From assembly GCF_001425485.1 (NCBI RefSeq), contig NZ_LMQW01000007.1:71542-135541 (forward strand): DNA of 64,000 nt. The letters run 5' to 3'. Below the pieces are notes generated by a model. The model had not been told where the DNA came from. It did no database searches and worked only from the letters and a program-made list of their open reading frames with translations. This DNA comes from Aureimonas sp. Leaf427. GTDB taxonomy: Bacteria > Pseudomonadota > Alphaproteobacteria > Rhizobiales > Rhizobiaceae. Below are positions 43,904-54,605 of this stretch, in pieces (within the stretch, counting starts at the first letter, position 1; every line of letters starts with the position of its first letter). The position numbers were made by a program, and so were the translations under genes.

Positions 43904-44613
43904 AGGTGCTGATCGTCGAAGACGACGCGGTGCATCGCTCGTTCCTTCGCGACGTTCTCGTCGGCACCTTTCCCGGCTGCGAGCTTCTGGAGGCGGAGAA
44001 CGGCCTCGTGGGCGAGAAGCTGGCGCGCGAGCACGGCTCGACCAACGTGGTCGTCGATCTCCAGATGCCGCAGCGGACCGGCGTCGAGATGGCGCGCACG
44101 CTCTGGCGCGAACGGCCCGCGACGTCGATCATGTTCTGGTCGAACTATGCGGACGAAGCCTATGTGCGCGGCGTCTCGCGCATCGTGCCGGCGGGCGCGG
44201 CCTATGGCTACGTCCTCAAATCGGCCTCGGAAGAGCGGCTCGGCCTCGCGTTGCGCGGCGTGTTCCTGGAGGGCCAGTGCGTGATCGACCGCGAGATCCG
44301 CACGGTCCAGCAGACGACGGCCGAGCGGTCCGACAGTTTCAGCGACGTCGAATACGAGATCCTGCTCGACCTCGCGCTCGGACTGACCGATCGGCTGATC
44401 GCCGAACGCCGGAGCGTCTCGCTCCGCAGCGTCCAGAACCGGCTGCAGCAGATCTACGACAAGCTCGGCGTCTACGAATCCGGGGGCGGATCGGACGCCT
44501 TCAACCTGCGCATGCGCGCGGTGACGCTCGCCTTCCTGCGAAAGCTCCTCAACCGCGGCAGCCTGGAACAGGCCAATGCCGAACTCGACCTCTGGCTCGC
44601 GCGCCCCCGATAG
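43900..44613 (+). CDS. LuxR-type response regulator
   Basis: A 237-residue protein. The receiver domain has acidic pair EDD (7-9), phospho-acceptor Asp53 in VVDLQMP and Lys107 in YVLKS. The C-terminal helix-turn-helix (LALGLTDRLIAERRSVSLRSVQNRLQQIYDKLGV) is LuxR-like. It is translationally coupled to the kinase. The adjacent sugar importer is a plausible target. Confidence 0.9.
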   Translation: MKVLIVEDDAVHRSFLRDVLVGTFPGCELLEAENGLVGEKLAREHGSTNVVVDLQMPQRTGVEMARTLWRERPATSIMFWSNYADEAYVRGVSRIVPAGAAYGYVLKSASEERLGLALRGVFLEGQCVIDREIRTVQQTTAERSDSFSDVEYEILLDLALGLTDRLIAERRSVSLRSVQNRLQQIYDKLGVYESGGGSDAFNLRMRAVTLAFLRKLLNRGSLEQANAELDLWLARPR

Positions 44614-44638
44614 GCGCGCATGGCGCCGCTGCGAACGA

Positions 44639-44986
44639 TCAGAGAACGCCCTTGTCGCGCGCCTCGCGAAGCCCCTCGACGAAGGCCCGTTGCACCTTGA
44701 CCTGTTCGAGGAGCTTCTCCGTTCGCGCGACGGCGTGCTCCAGCTGTTTGGCGACGTCGGCCTGGCTGGCCGCCAGCTGCTCCGGGGTCGGCTGCTTGAT
44801 GGCATAGAGGGTTTCGTTGACGCCGCGCGAGCTCAGCTCCCGCATCCGCTTCACCAGTCCCTCGTACTCGCGGGACGTCTCGGCCGACACCTCCTCCAGC
44901 ACCGCGACCATTCGATCGAAGCGCTTGGCATCCGTCTCGTCGTCGCGTTCCTTGGACCGGATCGCTCGTTTGAACGCATTCAGCAT
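44639..44986 (-). CDS. coiled-coil hypothetical protein (115 aa)
   Basis: From ATG 44986 the protein is very rich in charged residues, with heptad-like stretches over most of its length (FDRMVAVLEEVSAETSREYEGLVKRM, then DVAKQLEHAVARTEKLLEQVKVQ). No signal or membrane segment. It may be a cytoplasmic helical bundle; no family recognised. The preceding 219 bp up to the agmatinase-like gene shows nothing further. Confidence 0.6.
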   Translation of the reverse strand: MLNAFKRAIRSKERDDETDAKRFDRMVAVLEEVSAETSREYEGLVKRMRELSSRGVNETLYAIKQPTPEQLAASQADVAKQLEHAVARTEKLLEQVKVQRAFVEGLREARDKGVL

Positions 44987-45205
44987 CGTCGCCCTCGCTC
45001 GCCGCTCATCCCCGCACGCTTCCCTTCGTCGCCCCGCTTGCGGCCCGGCGTCAACTCCCCTGGCCACATCACGACGGCATCGGCACCCGCGCGGCGAGGC
45101 CTCGGCCGATCTCGGACGTCATCGCAGCCAAAGACGGCGACCGCGAAGGGGGCTTCCTTCGGTGCATCGGAGATGGCCGCCGAACGTTCCGGCACCGCGA
45201 TCGCG

Positions 45206-46153
45206 TCACCGGCGCTGGCTCATCGCGCAGAGAAGTTCGAACATCATCGTGGCGCCCGTCAGCGCCGTCAGTCCGCTGGGGTCGAGCGGCGGCGACACTT
45301 CCACGAGATCGGCGCCGACGATGTCGAGCCCGGCGAGACGCCGCACCATCGCCTGCGCCTCCCGTGTCGTGAAGCCGCCGATCTCCGGCGTCCCCGTGCC
45401 GGGCGCGAAGGAGGGGTCGATCCCGTCGATGTCGAAGGACACGTAGAGCGGCCTCTCGCCGACGATCGCCCGCGCCTCGTCCATCACGGAGGCCGGCCCG
45501 CGCTCGGCGAACTCCTCGATGAAGACGATGCGAATCCCGGTCTCCTGCGCGTAGTCGAAGTTCGCGGCGCCGGAGATCGCGCCGCGGATGCCGATCTGGA
45601 TCGAGCGCCTTGGGTCGATCAGGCCCTCCTCGATCGCCCGCCGAAAGGGCGTCGCGTGGTTGTAGCGCTGACCGAAAAAGTCGTCGAACGTGTCGGAATG
45701 CGCGTCGAAATGGATAAGGCCGACGGGCTCGCCGCGATGGAGACCGCGCAGGATCGGCAGCGTGATCGAATGATCGCCGCCGGCGGTGAGCGGCCGGGCG
45801 CCGGCATCGGCGATCTCTCGGAAGAAGGCCTCGATCGAGGCGAAGCTCTCCATCAGGTCGAGCGGGTTGACCGGCGCATCGCCGCAATCGGCCACGCGCA
45901 GCTCGTCGAAGGGCGAGCGGCCTGTGACGTGGTGAACCGGGCGGACGAGGCTCGACTGGTTGCGGATCTCGCGCGGGCCATGGCGCGCACCCGTCCGGTT
46001 GGTGGCGCCGCCGTCGAAGGGCACGCCGACAAGGGCGACGTCGACCTCGCCGGGCCGCGCCTGCGGCAAGCGCATGAAGGTCGCGGGACCGGCAAAGCGC
46101 GGAACGGCGCCGGAGTCCAACGGCTTGAACCGCATCTGTTCGCTTGGCGTCAT
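45206..46153 (-). CDS. agmatinase / guanidino-acid ureohydrolase family protein
   Basis: A 315-residue manganese enzyme with the full ureohydrolase ligand set: His128 in GGDHS, Asp150, His152 and Asp154 in DAHSDT, and Asp241 and Asp243 in SFDIDGIDP. It releases urea from a guanidino compound. Whether the substrate is agmatine, guanidinobutyrate or guanidinopropionate is not decidable here. No polyamine neighbours are visible. Confidence 0.9.
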   Translation of the reverse strand: MTPSEQMRFKPLDSGAVPRFAGPATFMRLPQARPGEVDVALVGVPFDGGATNRTGARHGPREIRNQSSLVRPVHHVTGRSPFDELRVADCGDAPVNPLDLMESFASIEAFFREIADAGARPLTAGGDHSITLPILRGLHRGEPVGLIHFDAHSDTFDDFFGQRYNHATPFRRAIEEGLIDPRRSIQIGIRGAISGAANFDYAQETGIRIVFIEEFAERGPASVMDEARAIVGERPLYVSFDIDGIDPSFAPGTGTPEIGGFTTREAQAMVRRLAGLDIVGADLVEVSPPLDPSGLTALTGATMMFELLCAMSQRR

Positions 46154-46378
46154 CGCGGCCCTGTCCTTCTGCCGACCGTTTCGTTTCGACCTTAAGCGAA
46201 ACGAACGGGACGTGGAGGAAAAAGGCGAGCTGCGTGCGTCAACGACGGAGAACGAAGCGGGTGATCATCGGTTCTGCCGCCCGTCGTGCCGATCTCGTAT
46301 CCGCGACGACGTCGCAGAACGACACGATGCGACCGTTAGCGTGGCGAGCTGTTCAATGTCCGTTGTCGTGAGTGGTTC

Positions 46379-46468
46379 TGGCGGAAAGGGGGGGATTCGA
46401 ACCCCCGATACGGTTGCCCGTATGCCGCATTTCGAGTGCGGTGCATTCGACCACTCTGCCACCTTTCC
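46379..46468 (-). tRNA. tRNA-Ser (anticodon CGA)
   Basis: The 90-nt molecule including an encoded CCA has acceptor stem GGAAAGG/CCTTTCC with discriminator G, and anticodon stem CCGCA/TGCGG around loop CTCGAAA (anticodon at 46432-46434). A long variable arm (ATACGG-GCAA-CCGTAT) typical of tRNA-Ser and a T-arm GGGGG-TTCGAAT-CCCCC complete it. Confidence 0.97.
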
Positions 46469-46885
46469 GGGGCGGACATATCTTTGAAAGTGATCGATCT
46501 GTCCAGATGGGGCGGTGGCTTTTTTCGAGGTTTGCCGTGATTTGTCGTTTCGCGCTGTCGCCGCGGGGCTACCGCGCCGCGCGGCACCCAGGGTGCGCCC
46601 CGATGCGCGAGTGGCTGGCACGGGCCCGCTTGGGCGTGTTCGCCAGAGGTGCGAATGTGTGGGGGCGGATTGACCTGCGGGGTTTGTGACGCTAGGAAAA
46701 CGCAGGATGGGCGTGGGGTGACCTGCGTCGATCGATGGCGGCTGCTTGCGAGAGCGGGCGTCGGCGCGGAGCCTTCGGGCTTGGCGGACGAGGGCGGTTC
46801 GGTCGGTTGGCCGGGGCCGCCAAGAACAACAAGAAGACGGCCCGGGTTTTCCCGAGAGCCGGCGCGAAGTCCAAAGAGGTTTTTC
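46469..46885 (+). promoter_or_regulatory. 417-bp upstream region of rplU with a candidate promoter
   Basis: No gene is supported here. A plausible sigma-70-type promoter is TTGACC (46670-46675) with TAGGAA (46693-46698), spacing 17 bp, leaving a ~180-nt leader before rplU. The leader is GC-rich and could fold for L21-mediated control, but no known element is recognised. Confidence 0.4.
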
Positions 46886-47374
46886 ATGTTTGCAGTCATC
46901 AAGACCGGGGGCAAGCAGTATCGTGTCGTCGCCAACGACGAGTTCACGATCGAGCGCATTCCCGGAGAGGCCGGCGACGCCGTGTCCTTCGCCGAAGTTC
47001 TGATGGTCGGCACGACGATCGGCGCGCCCTTCGTCGCGGGCGCTTCCGTCGCCGCCGAGATCGTCGAGCAGACGCGCGGCCCGAAGGTCATCTCCTTCAA
47101 GAAGCGCCGTCGCCAGAATTCCAAGCGCACCCGCGGCCATCGTCAGGACCTGACGCTGATCCGCATCGGCGAGATCCTGACCGACGGCAAGGCGCCGTCC
47201 GAGAAGGCTCCGGCCGCCGCCAAGACCGAGGCTTCGGCCGCTGCCGCCGCGTCCGCGCCGGCCGTCGCCGCTTCCGAGGACACGTCGTCCGCTTCGGCCG
47301 AAACCGCCGCCAAGAAGCCCCGCGCGCCCCGCAAGCCGAAGGCTGCCGAGGGCGAGACGGGTTCCGAGGCCTAA
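46886..47374 (+). CDS. rplU: 50S ribosomal protein L21 with C-terminal extension
   Basis: The first ~101 residues are ordinary L21 ([13 protein letters not shown] at the start; [21 protein letters not shown], the 23S rRNA-binding block, near 67-87). The last ~60 residues are an Ala/Pro/Lys/Glu-rich tail ending EGETGSEA, likely disordered; similar tails occur in other Hyphomicrobiales. AAAGAGG precedes ATG 46886. rpmA follows by 51 bp. Confidence 0.97.
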   Translation: MFAVIKTGGKQYRVVANDEFTIERIPGEAGDAVSFAEVLMVGTTIGAPFVAGASVAAEIVEQTRGPKVISFKKRRRQNSKRTRGHRQDLTLIRIGEILTDGKAPSEKAPAAAKTEASAAAAASAPAVAASEDTSSASAETAAKKPRAPRKPKAAEGETGSEA

Positions 47375-47425
47375 GGGTTCAGCGGCCTTCGGGTCAGCGC
47401 TTCATAGAGATCAGGAGACTTTACG

Positions 47426-47695
47426 ATGGCACATAAGAAAGCAGGCGGTTCTTCCCGCAACGGCCGCGATTCCGCCGGCCAGCGCCTCGGCGTCAAGAAA
47501 TCGGGCGGCCAAGCGGTCATCCCGGGCAATATCATCGTGCGCCAGCGCGGCACCCAGTGGCATCCGGGTGCCAATGTCGGCATGGGCAAGGATCACACGA
47601 TTTTCGCGACGGCCGAGGGCGTCGTCACCTTCCAGACCAAGGCCCGAGGCCGAGCGTACATTTCCGTGACCCCGAAGGCCATCGCAGCAGAGTGA
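47426..47695 (+). CDS. rpmA: 50S ribosomal protein L27
   Basis: An 89-residue L27 with the standard [16 protein letters not shown]-terminus that reaches the peptidyl-transferase centre, uncleaved in this lineage. [21 protein letters not shown] is the conserved core. AGGAG lies 8 bases before the ATG. It forms an operon with rplU. Confidence 0.98.
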   Translation: MAHKKAGGSSRNGRDSAGQRLGVKKSGGQAVIPGNIIVRQRGTQWHPGANVGMGKDHTIFATAEGVVTFQTKARGRAYISVTPKAIAAE

Positions 47696-47779
47696 CCGGA
47701 GCAGATCGAGCGCCGGTGTCCCAGAGACCCCCGGCGCATCGATCCGGCCCAGAGCGGGCGGCCTGACGCGAGACTTGGA

Positions 47780-47814
47780 GGGGAGATGGGGCACCATCTC
47801 CCCCTTCGCGTTTT
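47780..47814 (+). terminator. Rho-independent terminator after rpmA
   Basis: A perfect 10-bp stem, GGGGAGATGG (47780-47789) with CCATCTCCCC (47794-47803), is followed by CTTCGCGTTTT. It ends the ribosomal operon and lies only 13 bp before the next gene's start. A weaker stem GCGCCGG/CCGGCGC is at 47710-47737. Confidence 0.65.
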
Positions 47815-47826
47815 AGGATTCCCGCC

Positions 47827-48399
47827 GTGGAACAGGACTTCGACTCCCTTCTCGCAGACCCTCTCGAACCGATCGCCACGCGGCGGCTCGTGCTGCGGCG
47901 GCCGCAGCTGGCCGATGCCGACGCGATGGCGCAGCTCGCCAATGACCGCGGCATCGCCACGATGATGGCGCGCCTGCCGCACCCCTACGAGCGCGAGCAT
48001 GCCGAAGCCTTCCTGGAGACCTGCGACCAGGAGCTCGTCTATGCCGTGACCTGCCGGGACGACGGTGCCTTCATGGGGCTCTGCGGCGTGCGCGCGACGC
48101 CCAAGCCCAGCCTCGTCGATCTCGGCTACTGGCTCGGCCGCCCCTATTGGGGCAAGGGCTACACGACCGAGGCCGCGCAGGCGCTGATCGATCTCTCCTT
48201 CACCCGGCTCGGCGTCGAGCGCGTGACCGCCAATTGCCGGGCGATCAACCTCGCCTCGCGGCGCGTCCTCGAAAAGTGCGGCTTCCAGCACCGGGGCACC
48301 GGCACGTTCCTGTCCATGGTGGCCGGGCGCGTGGCGAGCGAGGACTTCACGCTGGATCGGCGGGCCTGGGAATCGCTGAAGGCCTGGGGGCGGGACTGA
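47827..48399 (+). CDS. GNAT family N-acetyltransferase (RimJ/RimL-like)
   Basis: A 190-residue acetyltransferase of the Acetyltransf_3 group. It has TRRLVLRRPQLADADAM at the N-terminus, the acetyl-CoA loop around LGRPYWGKGYTTEAAQAL (about 105-122), and NxASRRVLEKCGF. Acceptor unknown; relatives modify ribosomal proteins or antibiotics. GTG 47827 is the only start near the motif. It overlaps the lipoprotein gene (TGATG). Confidence 0.88.
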   Translation: MEQDFDSLLADPLEPIATRRLVLRRPQLADADAMAQLANDRGIATMMARLPHPYEREHAEAFLETCDQELVYAVTCRDDGAFMGLCGVRATPKPSLVDLGYWLGRPYWGKGYTTEAAQALIDLSFTRLGVERVTANCRAINLASRRVLEKCGFQHRGTGTFLSMVAGRVASEDFTLDRRAWESLKAWGRD

Positions 48400-48938
48400 T
48401 GCGAGGGCTGGCCGCCCTCGCGGCGCTTGCGATGCTGGCCGGCTGTGCGCGTCTGCCGGCACCCGATGCCGCGGGCGCGTTTCGGCCGGAGCTCTTCTTC
48501 CGAGGAGCCAGCGTCAGTCGCGGCGACATCCGCACGGCTTTCGTCTTCGCCGAGCCTTTCACGGCGGATTTCGAGGGACGGGAGACCGAGGGCGCGTTCG
48601 TGCTCGACGAGCATTTCCACTTCGCGGACGGGGACCGGCTGCAGCGCTGGCGCCTTCGGCCGGTGGAGCATGGGCGCTACGAGGGCACGGTCGAGACGGA
48701 GGACGGGGAGGGGCGCCTCGCGCGGCCTCTGCCCGTCGAGGGATATCGCACGGCGCGCGGCTTCGTCATGACCTATGACGGGTTCGCGCCGGGCGGCGGG
48801 GCGACGCGGCTGCGGTTCCGGCATGTGATGGAACGGCAGGGCGACGGTTCGGTATCGAACCTTGTCGCGATCTCGAAGTTCGGCCTGCCGCTGGCATCGG
48901 CGGATGTCGTCTTCTCGAAGCCGGCGCCGGGAGGCTGA
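48399..48938 (+). CDS. DUF3833-like lipoprotein
   Basis: A 179-residue protein with a lipobox LAGC at residues 14-17 after a short hydrophobic signal, so Cys17 would be lipidated. FRPELFFRGASVSRG and GAFVLDEHFHFADG are DUF3833-like blocks. Relatives are outer-membrane lipoproteins of unknown role. Co-translated with the GNAT gene. Confidence 0.78.
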   Translation: MRGLAALAALAMLAGCARLPAPDAAGAFRPELFFRGASVSRGDIRTAFVFAEPFTADFEGRETEGAFVLDEHFHFADGDRLQRWRLRPVEHGRYEGTVETEDGEGRLARPLPVEGYRTARGFVMTYDGFAPGGGATRLRFRHVMERQGDGSVSNLVAISKFGLPLASADVVFSKPAPGG

Positions 48939-49029
48939 GCCCGGCCGGGGCCGGGTCGTCCTGCCACTGTCAGGTCGGACACGGAAGCCTCGACAGGGCG
49001 CGGCGGCGTCTGCGGCGCTTGTGCATTAA

Positions 49030-51384
<2,355 letters not shown>

Positions 51385-51395
<11 letters not shown>

Positions 51396-52668
51396 GACGG
51401 CCGAGGCGGACGACACCGCCGCCCTGATGAAGGCCATGGGCGCCAAGGCGAAGGTCGCGGCGCGCCGGCTGGCGCTCGCGCCGACCGAGGTGAAGGACCG
51501 CGCGCTCCGCGCCATGGCCGACGCGGTGGAACGGGCGGCGCCCGCGATCCTCTCCGCTAACGCTTCGGACATGGAGCGCGCGCGGGCCGCGGGGCTCTCG
51601 CCCGCTCTCCTCGACCGGCTGCTTCTCGACGAGGCGCGCGTCGCCGGCATCGCCTCGGCGATCCGGGAGGTGGCGGCGCTCGCCGATCCCGTCGGCTCGC
51701 TCGTGTCGCAATGGGAGCGGCCGAACGGGCTCGTGATCTCGCGCGTCCGCACGCCGCTCGGCGTGATCGGCGTCATCTACGAGAGCCGGCCGAACGTGAC
51801 GGCGGATGCGGCGGTCCTCTGCCTCAAGGCGGGCAATGCGGTGATCCTGCGCGGCGGGTCGGACTCTTCGGCCTCCTCGGGCGCGATCCACGCGGCGTTG
51901 GTCGAGGGGCTGGAGGCGGCCGGGCTTCCCGCCGAGGCCGTGCAGTTCGTGCCGGTGCCGGACCGGGCGGCGGTGGGCGCGATGCTGACCGGGCTCAATG
52001 GGGCGATCGACGTGATCGTGCCGCGGGGCGGGCGCTCGCTCGTCGCCCGGGTGCAGGAGGAGGCGCGCGTGCCGGTCTTCGCGCATCTGGAAGGCCTCTG
52101 CCATCTCTACATCGACAAGGCCGCCGATCTCGATATGGCCGTCCGGATCGCGGTCAACGCCAAGATGCGGCGCACCGGCGTCTGCGGCTCGGCGGAGACG
52201 CTGCTCGTGGACGAAGCGGTGCTCGGCACGCATCTTGCGCCCATCCTCGACGCGCTCGCTGCCGCCGGCTGCGAGATCCGGGGCGACGAGCGGGTGCGCG
52301 CCGTCTGGCCGGCGGCCCTGCCGGCGAGCGCGGAGGACTGGGAGACCGAGTATCTCGACGCGATCGTCTCCGTCGCGGCGGTGTCCGGCGTCGAGGGCGC
52401 GATCGCCCATATCGAGCGCTACTCCTCGCATCACACGGAGGCGATCGTGACCGAGGATGCCGGGACGGCGGAGACCTTCCTCGGCTCGATCGATTCGGCG
52501 ATCCTGCTCCACAACGCCTCGACGCAGTTCGCCGACGGCGGTGAGTTCGGCTTCGGCGGCGAGATCGGCATCGCGACCGGCAAGATGCACGCGCGCGGGC
52601 CGGTCGGCGTCGAACAGCTGACGAGCTTCAACTACCGGGTCCGCGGGACCGGCCAGATCAGGCCGTGA
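51385..52668 (+). CDS. proA: gamma-glutamyl phosphate reductase
   Basis: A 427-residue aldehyde-dehydrogenase-fold enzyme that acts on the product of ProB. The catalytic cysteine lies in [14 protein letters not shown] and the C-terminus has [24 protein letters not shown]. Overlaps with proB (11 bp) and nadD (4 bp) imply coupled translation. Confidence 0.97.
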
Positions 52669-53318
52669 CATCCCGGCTCGTTCCGGGATCGGGGGCGGAG
52701 GATCTCGACCGCGCCGCCCTCGTTCTTCCCCATGTCGAACCCGGCATGGCGGTCGGGCTGCTCGGCGGCTCGTTCAATCCGCCCCATCCCGGGCACCGCC
52801 TCGTCGCCGAGCTCGCGCTCCGACGCCTGGAGCTCGACCAGGTCTGGTGGATGGTGACGCCCGGCAATCCGCTGAAGGACCACGGGTCGCTCCGGCCGCT
52901 CGCCGAACGGGTGGCGGCGTCGCGGGTGATCGCGAAGGACCCGCGCATATTTGTCACGGCCTTCGAAGCGCGCTATAGGGTCCGCTACACGGCCGACACG
53001 TTGGCGCTGCTTCATCGCCTTCGGCCGGATGTCACCTTCGTCTGGATCATGGGCGCGGACAGTCTGGCGAGCTTCCATCGCTGGCAGGATTGGCGCGGCA
53101 TCGCCGCGACGACCCCGATCGCGGTGGTGGACAGGCCGGGTGCGACGCTCTCGCTTCTTTCCTCGCCAGCGGCCCTGACGCTTGCGCGAAGCCGGATTCG
53201 CGAAAGCGAAGCGGGCCGCCTGAAGCACCGAAAACCGCCGGCCTGGGTGTTTCTGCACGGGCCGCGTTCATCTTTTTCCTCGTCCGCGCTGCGGGCGGGG
53301 CTTCGACCGACGTCTTGA
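52665..53318 (+). CDS. nadD: nicotinate-nucleotide adenylyltransferase
   Basis: A 217-residue NAD-biosynthesis enzyme with the nucleotidyltransferase motif [11 protein letters not shown] (34-44) and C-terminal SSFSSSALR (ISSTxIR motif). GTG 52665 overlaps the proA stop (GTGA); an internal ATG at residue 28 (GMAVGLLGG) is a possible shorter start. Confidence 0.95.
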   Translation: MTSRLVPGSGAEDLDRAALVLPHVEPGMAVGLLGGSFNPPHPGHRLVAELALRRLELDQVWWMVTPGNPLKDHGSLRPLAERVAASRVIAKDPRIFVTAFEARYRVRYTADTLALLHRLRPDVTFVWIMGADSLASFHRWQDWRGIAATTPIAVVDRPGATLSLLSSPAALTLARSRIRESEAGRLKHRKPPAWVFLHGPRSSFSSSALRAGLRPTS

Positions 53319-53431
53319 AACCGACACCGATCGGTGCCTATCTTCAAGGTGCGCCCAAGCTTTCCGCCAGGGCAGCACCACAACAAGGAACGACGAAACT
53401 GAGAAATGCCACACAGCCGGAGGACGCGATC

Positions 53432-53815
53432 ATCGCAGCTCCTACCGATGCGCCCGCCAAGACGCCTGCGTCGGGCCGGGACCTCGTGGATATCGTCCTC
53501 GCCAGCGTCGACGACTCCAAGGGCGAGGACATCTTCTCGATCGACCTTCGCGGAAAGTCGGCGCTCGCCGATCACATGGTGATCGTCTCGGGCCGTTCCA
53601 ACCGTCACGTCACCGCCGTCGCCGAACATCTCCTCAGCGACATCAAGGAAGGTGGCTTCGGGTCCTGCAAGGTCGAGGGCCTTCAGAACGGCGACTGGGT
53701 GCTGATCGATGCCGGCGACGTCATCGTGCACATCTTCCGCCCGGAGGTCCGCACCTTCTACAACATCGAGAAGATGTGGTCCGTCGCGGAGGCCAGCGAC
53801 ACGACGGTCCACTGA
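53432..53815 (+). CDS. rsfS: ribosome silencing factor (non-canonical start proposed)
   Basis: RsfS (Iojap family) binds L14 and blocks subunit joining. The core SKGEDIFSIDLRGKSALADHMVIVSG, then GDWVLIDAGDVIVHIFRPEVRTFYNIEKMW, is unmistakable. No ATG is in frame before the core. The best Shine-Dalgarno, CGGAGGA ending 53424, precedes two in-frame ATC codons (53429 and 53432). GTG 53486 would start just before the core with a weak Shine-Dalgarno, and TTG 53315 has none. The 3' coordinate is firm; the start is uncertain. Confidence 0.85.
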   Translation: MAAPTDAPAKTPASGRDLVDIVLASVDDSKGEDIFSIDLRGKSALADHMVIVSGRSNRHVTAVAEHLLSDIKEGGFGSCKVEGLQNGDWVLIDAGDVIVHIFRPEVRTFYNIEKMWSVAEASDTTVH

Positions 53816-53902
53816 CCGCGTGACGCAGCCTTCTCTTCGGCCGGGCCGGGCCCGGCCGCTGTCGATTGCCCGACCTTCGCCCATCGTGCGGGGTGGGCAC
53901 CC

Positions 53903-54385
53903 ATGCGCCTGACCATCGCCGCGATCGGCCGCATGAAGGCCGGTCCCGAGCGTGATCTGGCCGCGCGCTACCTCGACCGTCTGGCGAAATCCGGCGGTCC
54001 TCTCGGGCTCGACTATGCCGGGCTGATCGAGCAGCCGGAATCGCGCGCCGGAACCGCGCCCGAGCGCAAGCGGGACGAGGCGGCGCGGCTGACCGCCGGC
54101 CTTCCCGACAAGACCGCCTTCGTCGTGCTCGACGAGACCGGCAAGATCCTCTCTTCCGAAGATTTCGCCGAGACGATCGGGCGTCTGCGCGACGAAGGCC
54201 TGCGCGATCTGGCGCTTCTGATCGGCGGGCCCGACGGCATCGAGCCCGAGCTTCGCGGACGGGCGCGGCTGGTTCTCTCGCTCGGCCGCATGACCTGGCC
54301 GCACCAGATCGCCCGGATCCTTCTCGCCGAGCAGCTCTACCGGGCGACGACGATCCTCTCCGGCCACCCCTATCACCGCGTGTAA
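53903..54385 (+). CDS. rlmH: 23S rRNA (pseudouridine1915-N3)-methyltransferase
   Basis: A 160-residue SPOUT methyltransferase with the knot motifs VVLDETGKILSSEDFA, LLIGGPDGI and LSLGRMTWPHQIARILLAEQLYRATTI, ending GHPYHRV. It methylates pseudouridine 1915 in helix 69. The rsfS-rlmH order is widely conserved. Confidence 0.97.
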   Translation: MRLTIAAIGRMKAGPERDLAARYLDRLAKSGGPLGLDYAGLIEQPESRAGTAPERKRDEAARLTAGLPDKTAFVVLDETGKILSSEDFAETIGRLRDEGLRDLALLIGGPDGIEPELRGRARLVLSLGRMTWPHQIARILLAEQLYRATTILSGHPYHRV

Positions 54386-54605
54386 TGTCGCCCTGCCGCA
54401 GGACGTCGCCAAAGTGGCTCTCGCGTCGCCCCTGGGACGCTCGAACGGGCGTGTCTCGTGCGCTTTTAGGCGCCCGCCATCTTGACGCCGCTTCGATATG
54501 GTTGATGCCTTGTTAAGGTTTGGCAGATTAAAATCCTGATTCTGGAGGCCGCCTCCGCCGTAAGGCGCGGATGCGGCGGGGGCGAGCAGGCAGGGACAGG
54601 GCACC

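Noticed and set aside
44987-45205. Extended N-terminus of the coiled-coil gene (to 45067)
   Set aside because: The added residues are Arg/Gly-rich shadow sequence; ATG 44986 begins the charged helical protein.
54386-54605. Possible small RNA or gene between rlmH and envC
   Set aside because: A more AT-rich stretch near 54490-54540 looks like an ordinary promoter region; no conserved RNA or frame could be supported.
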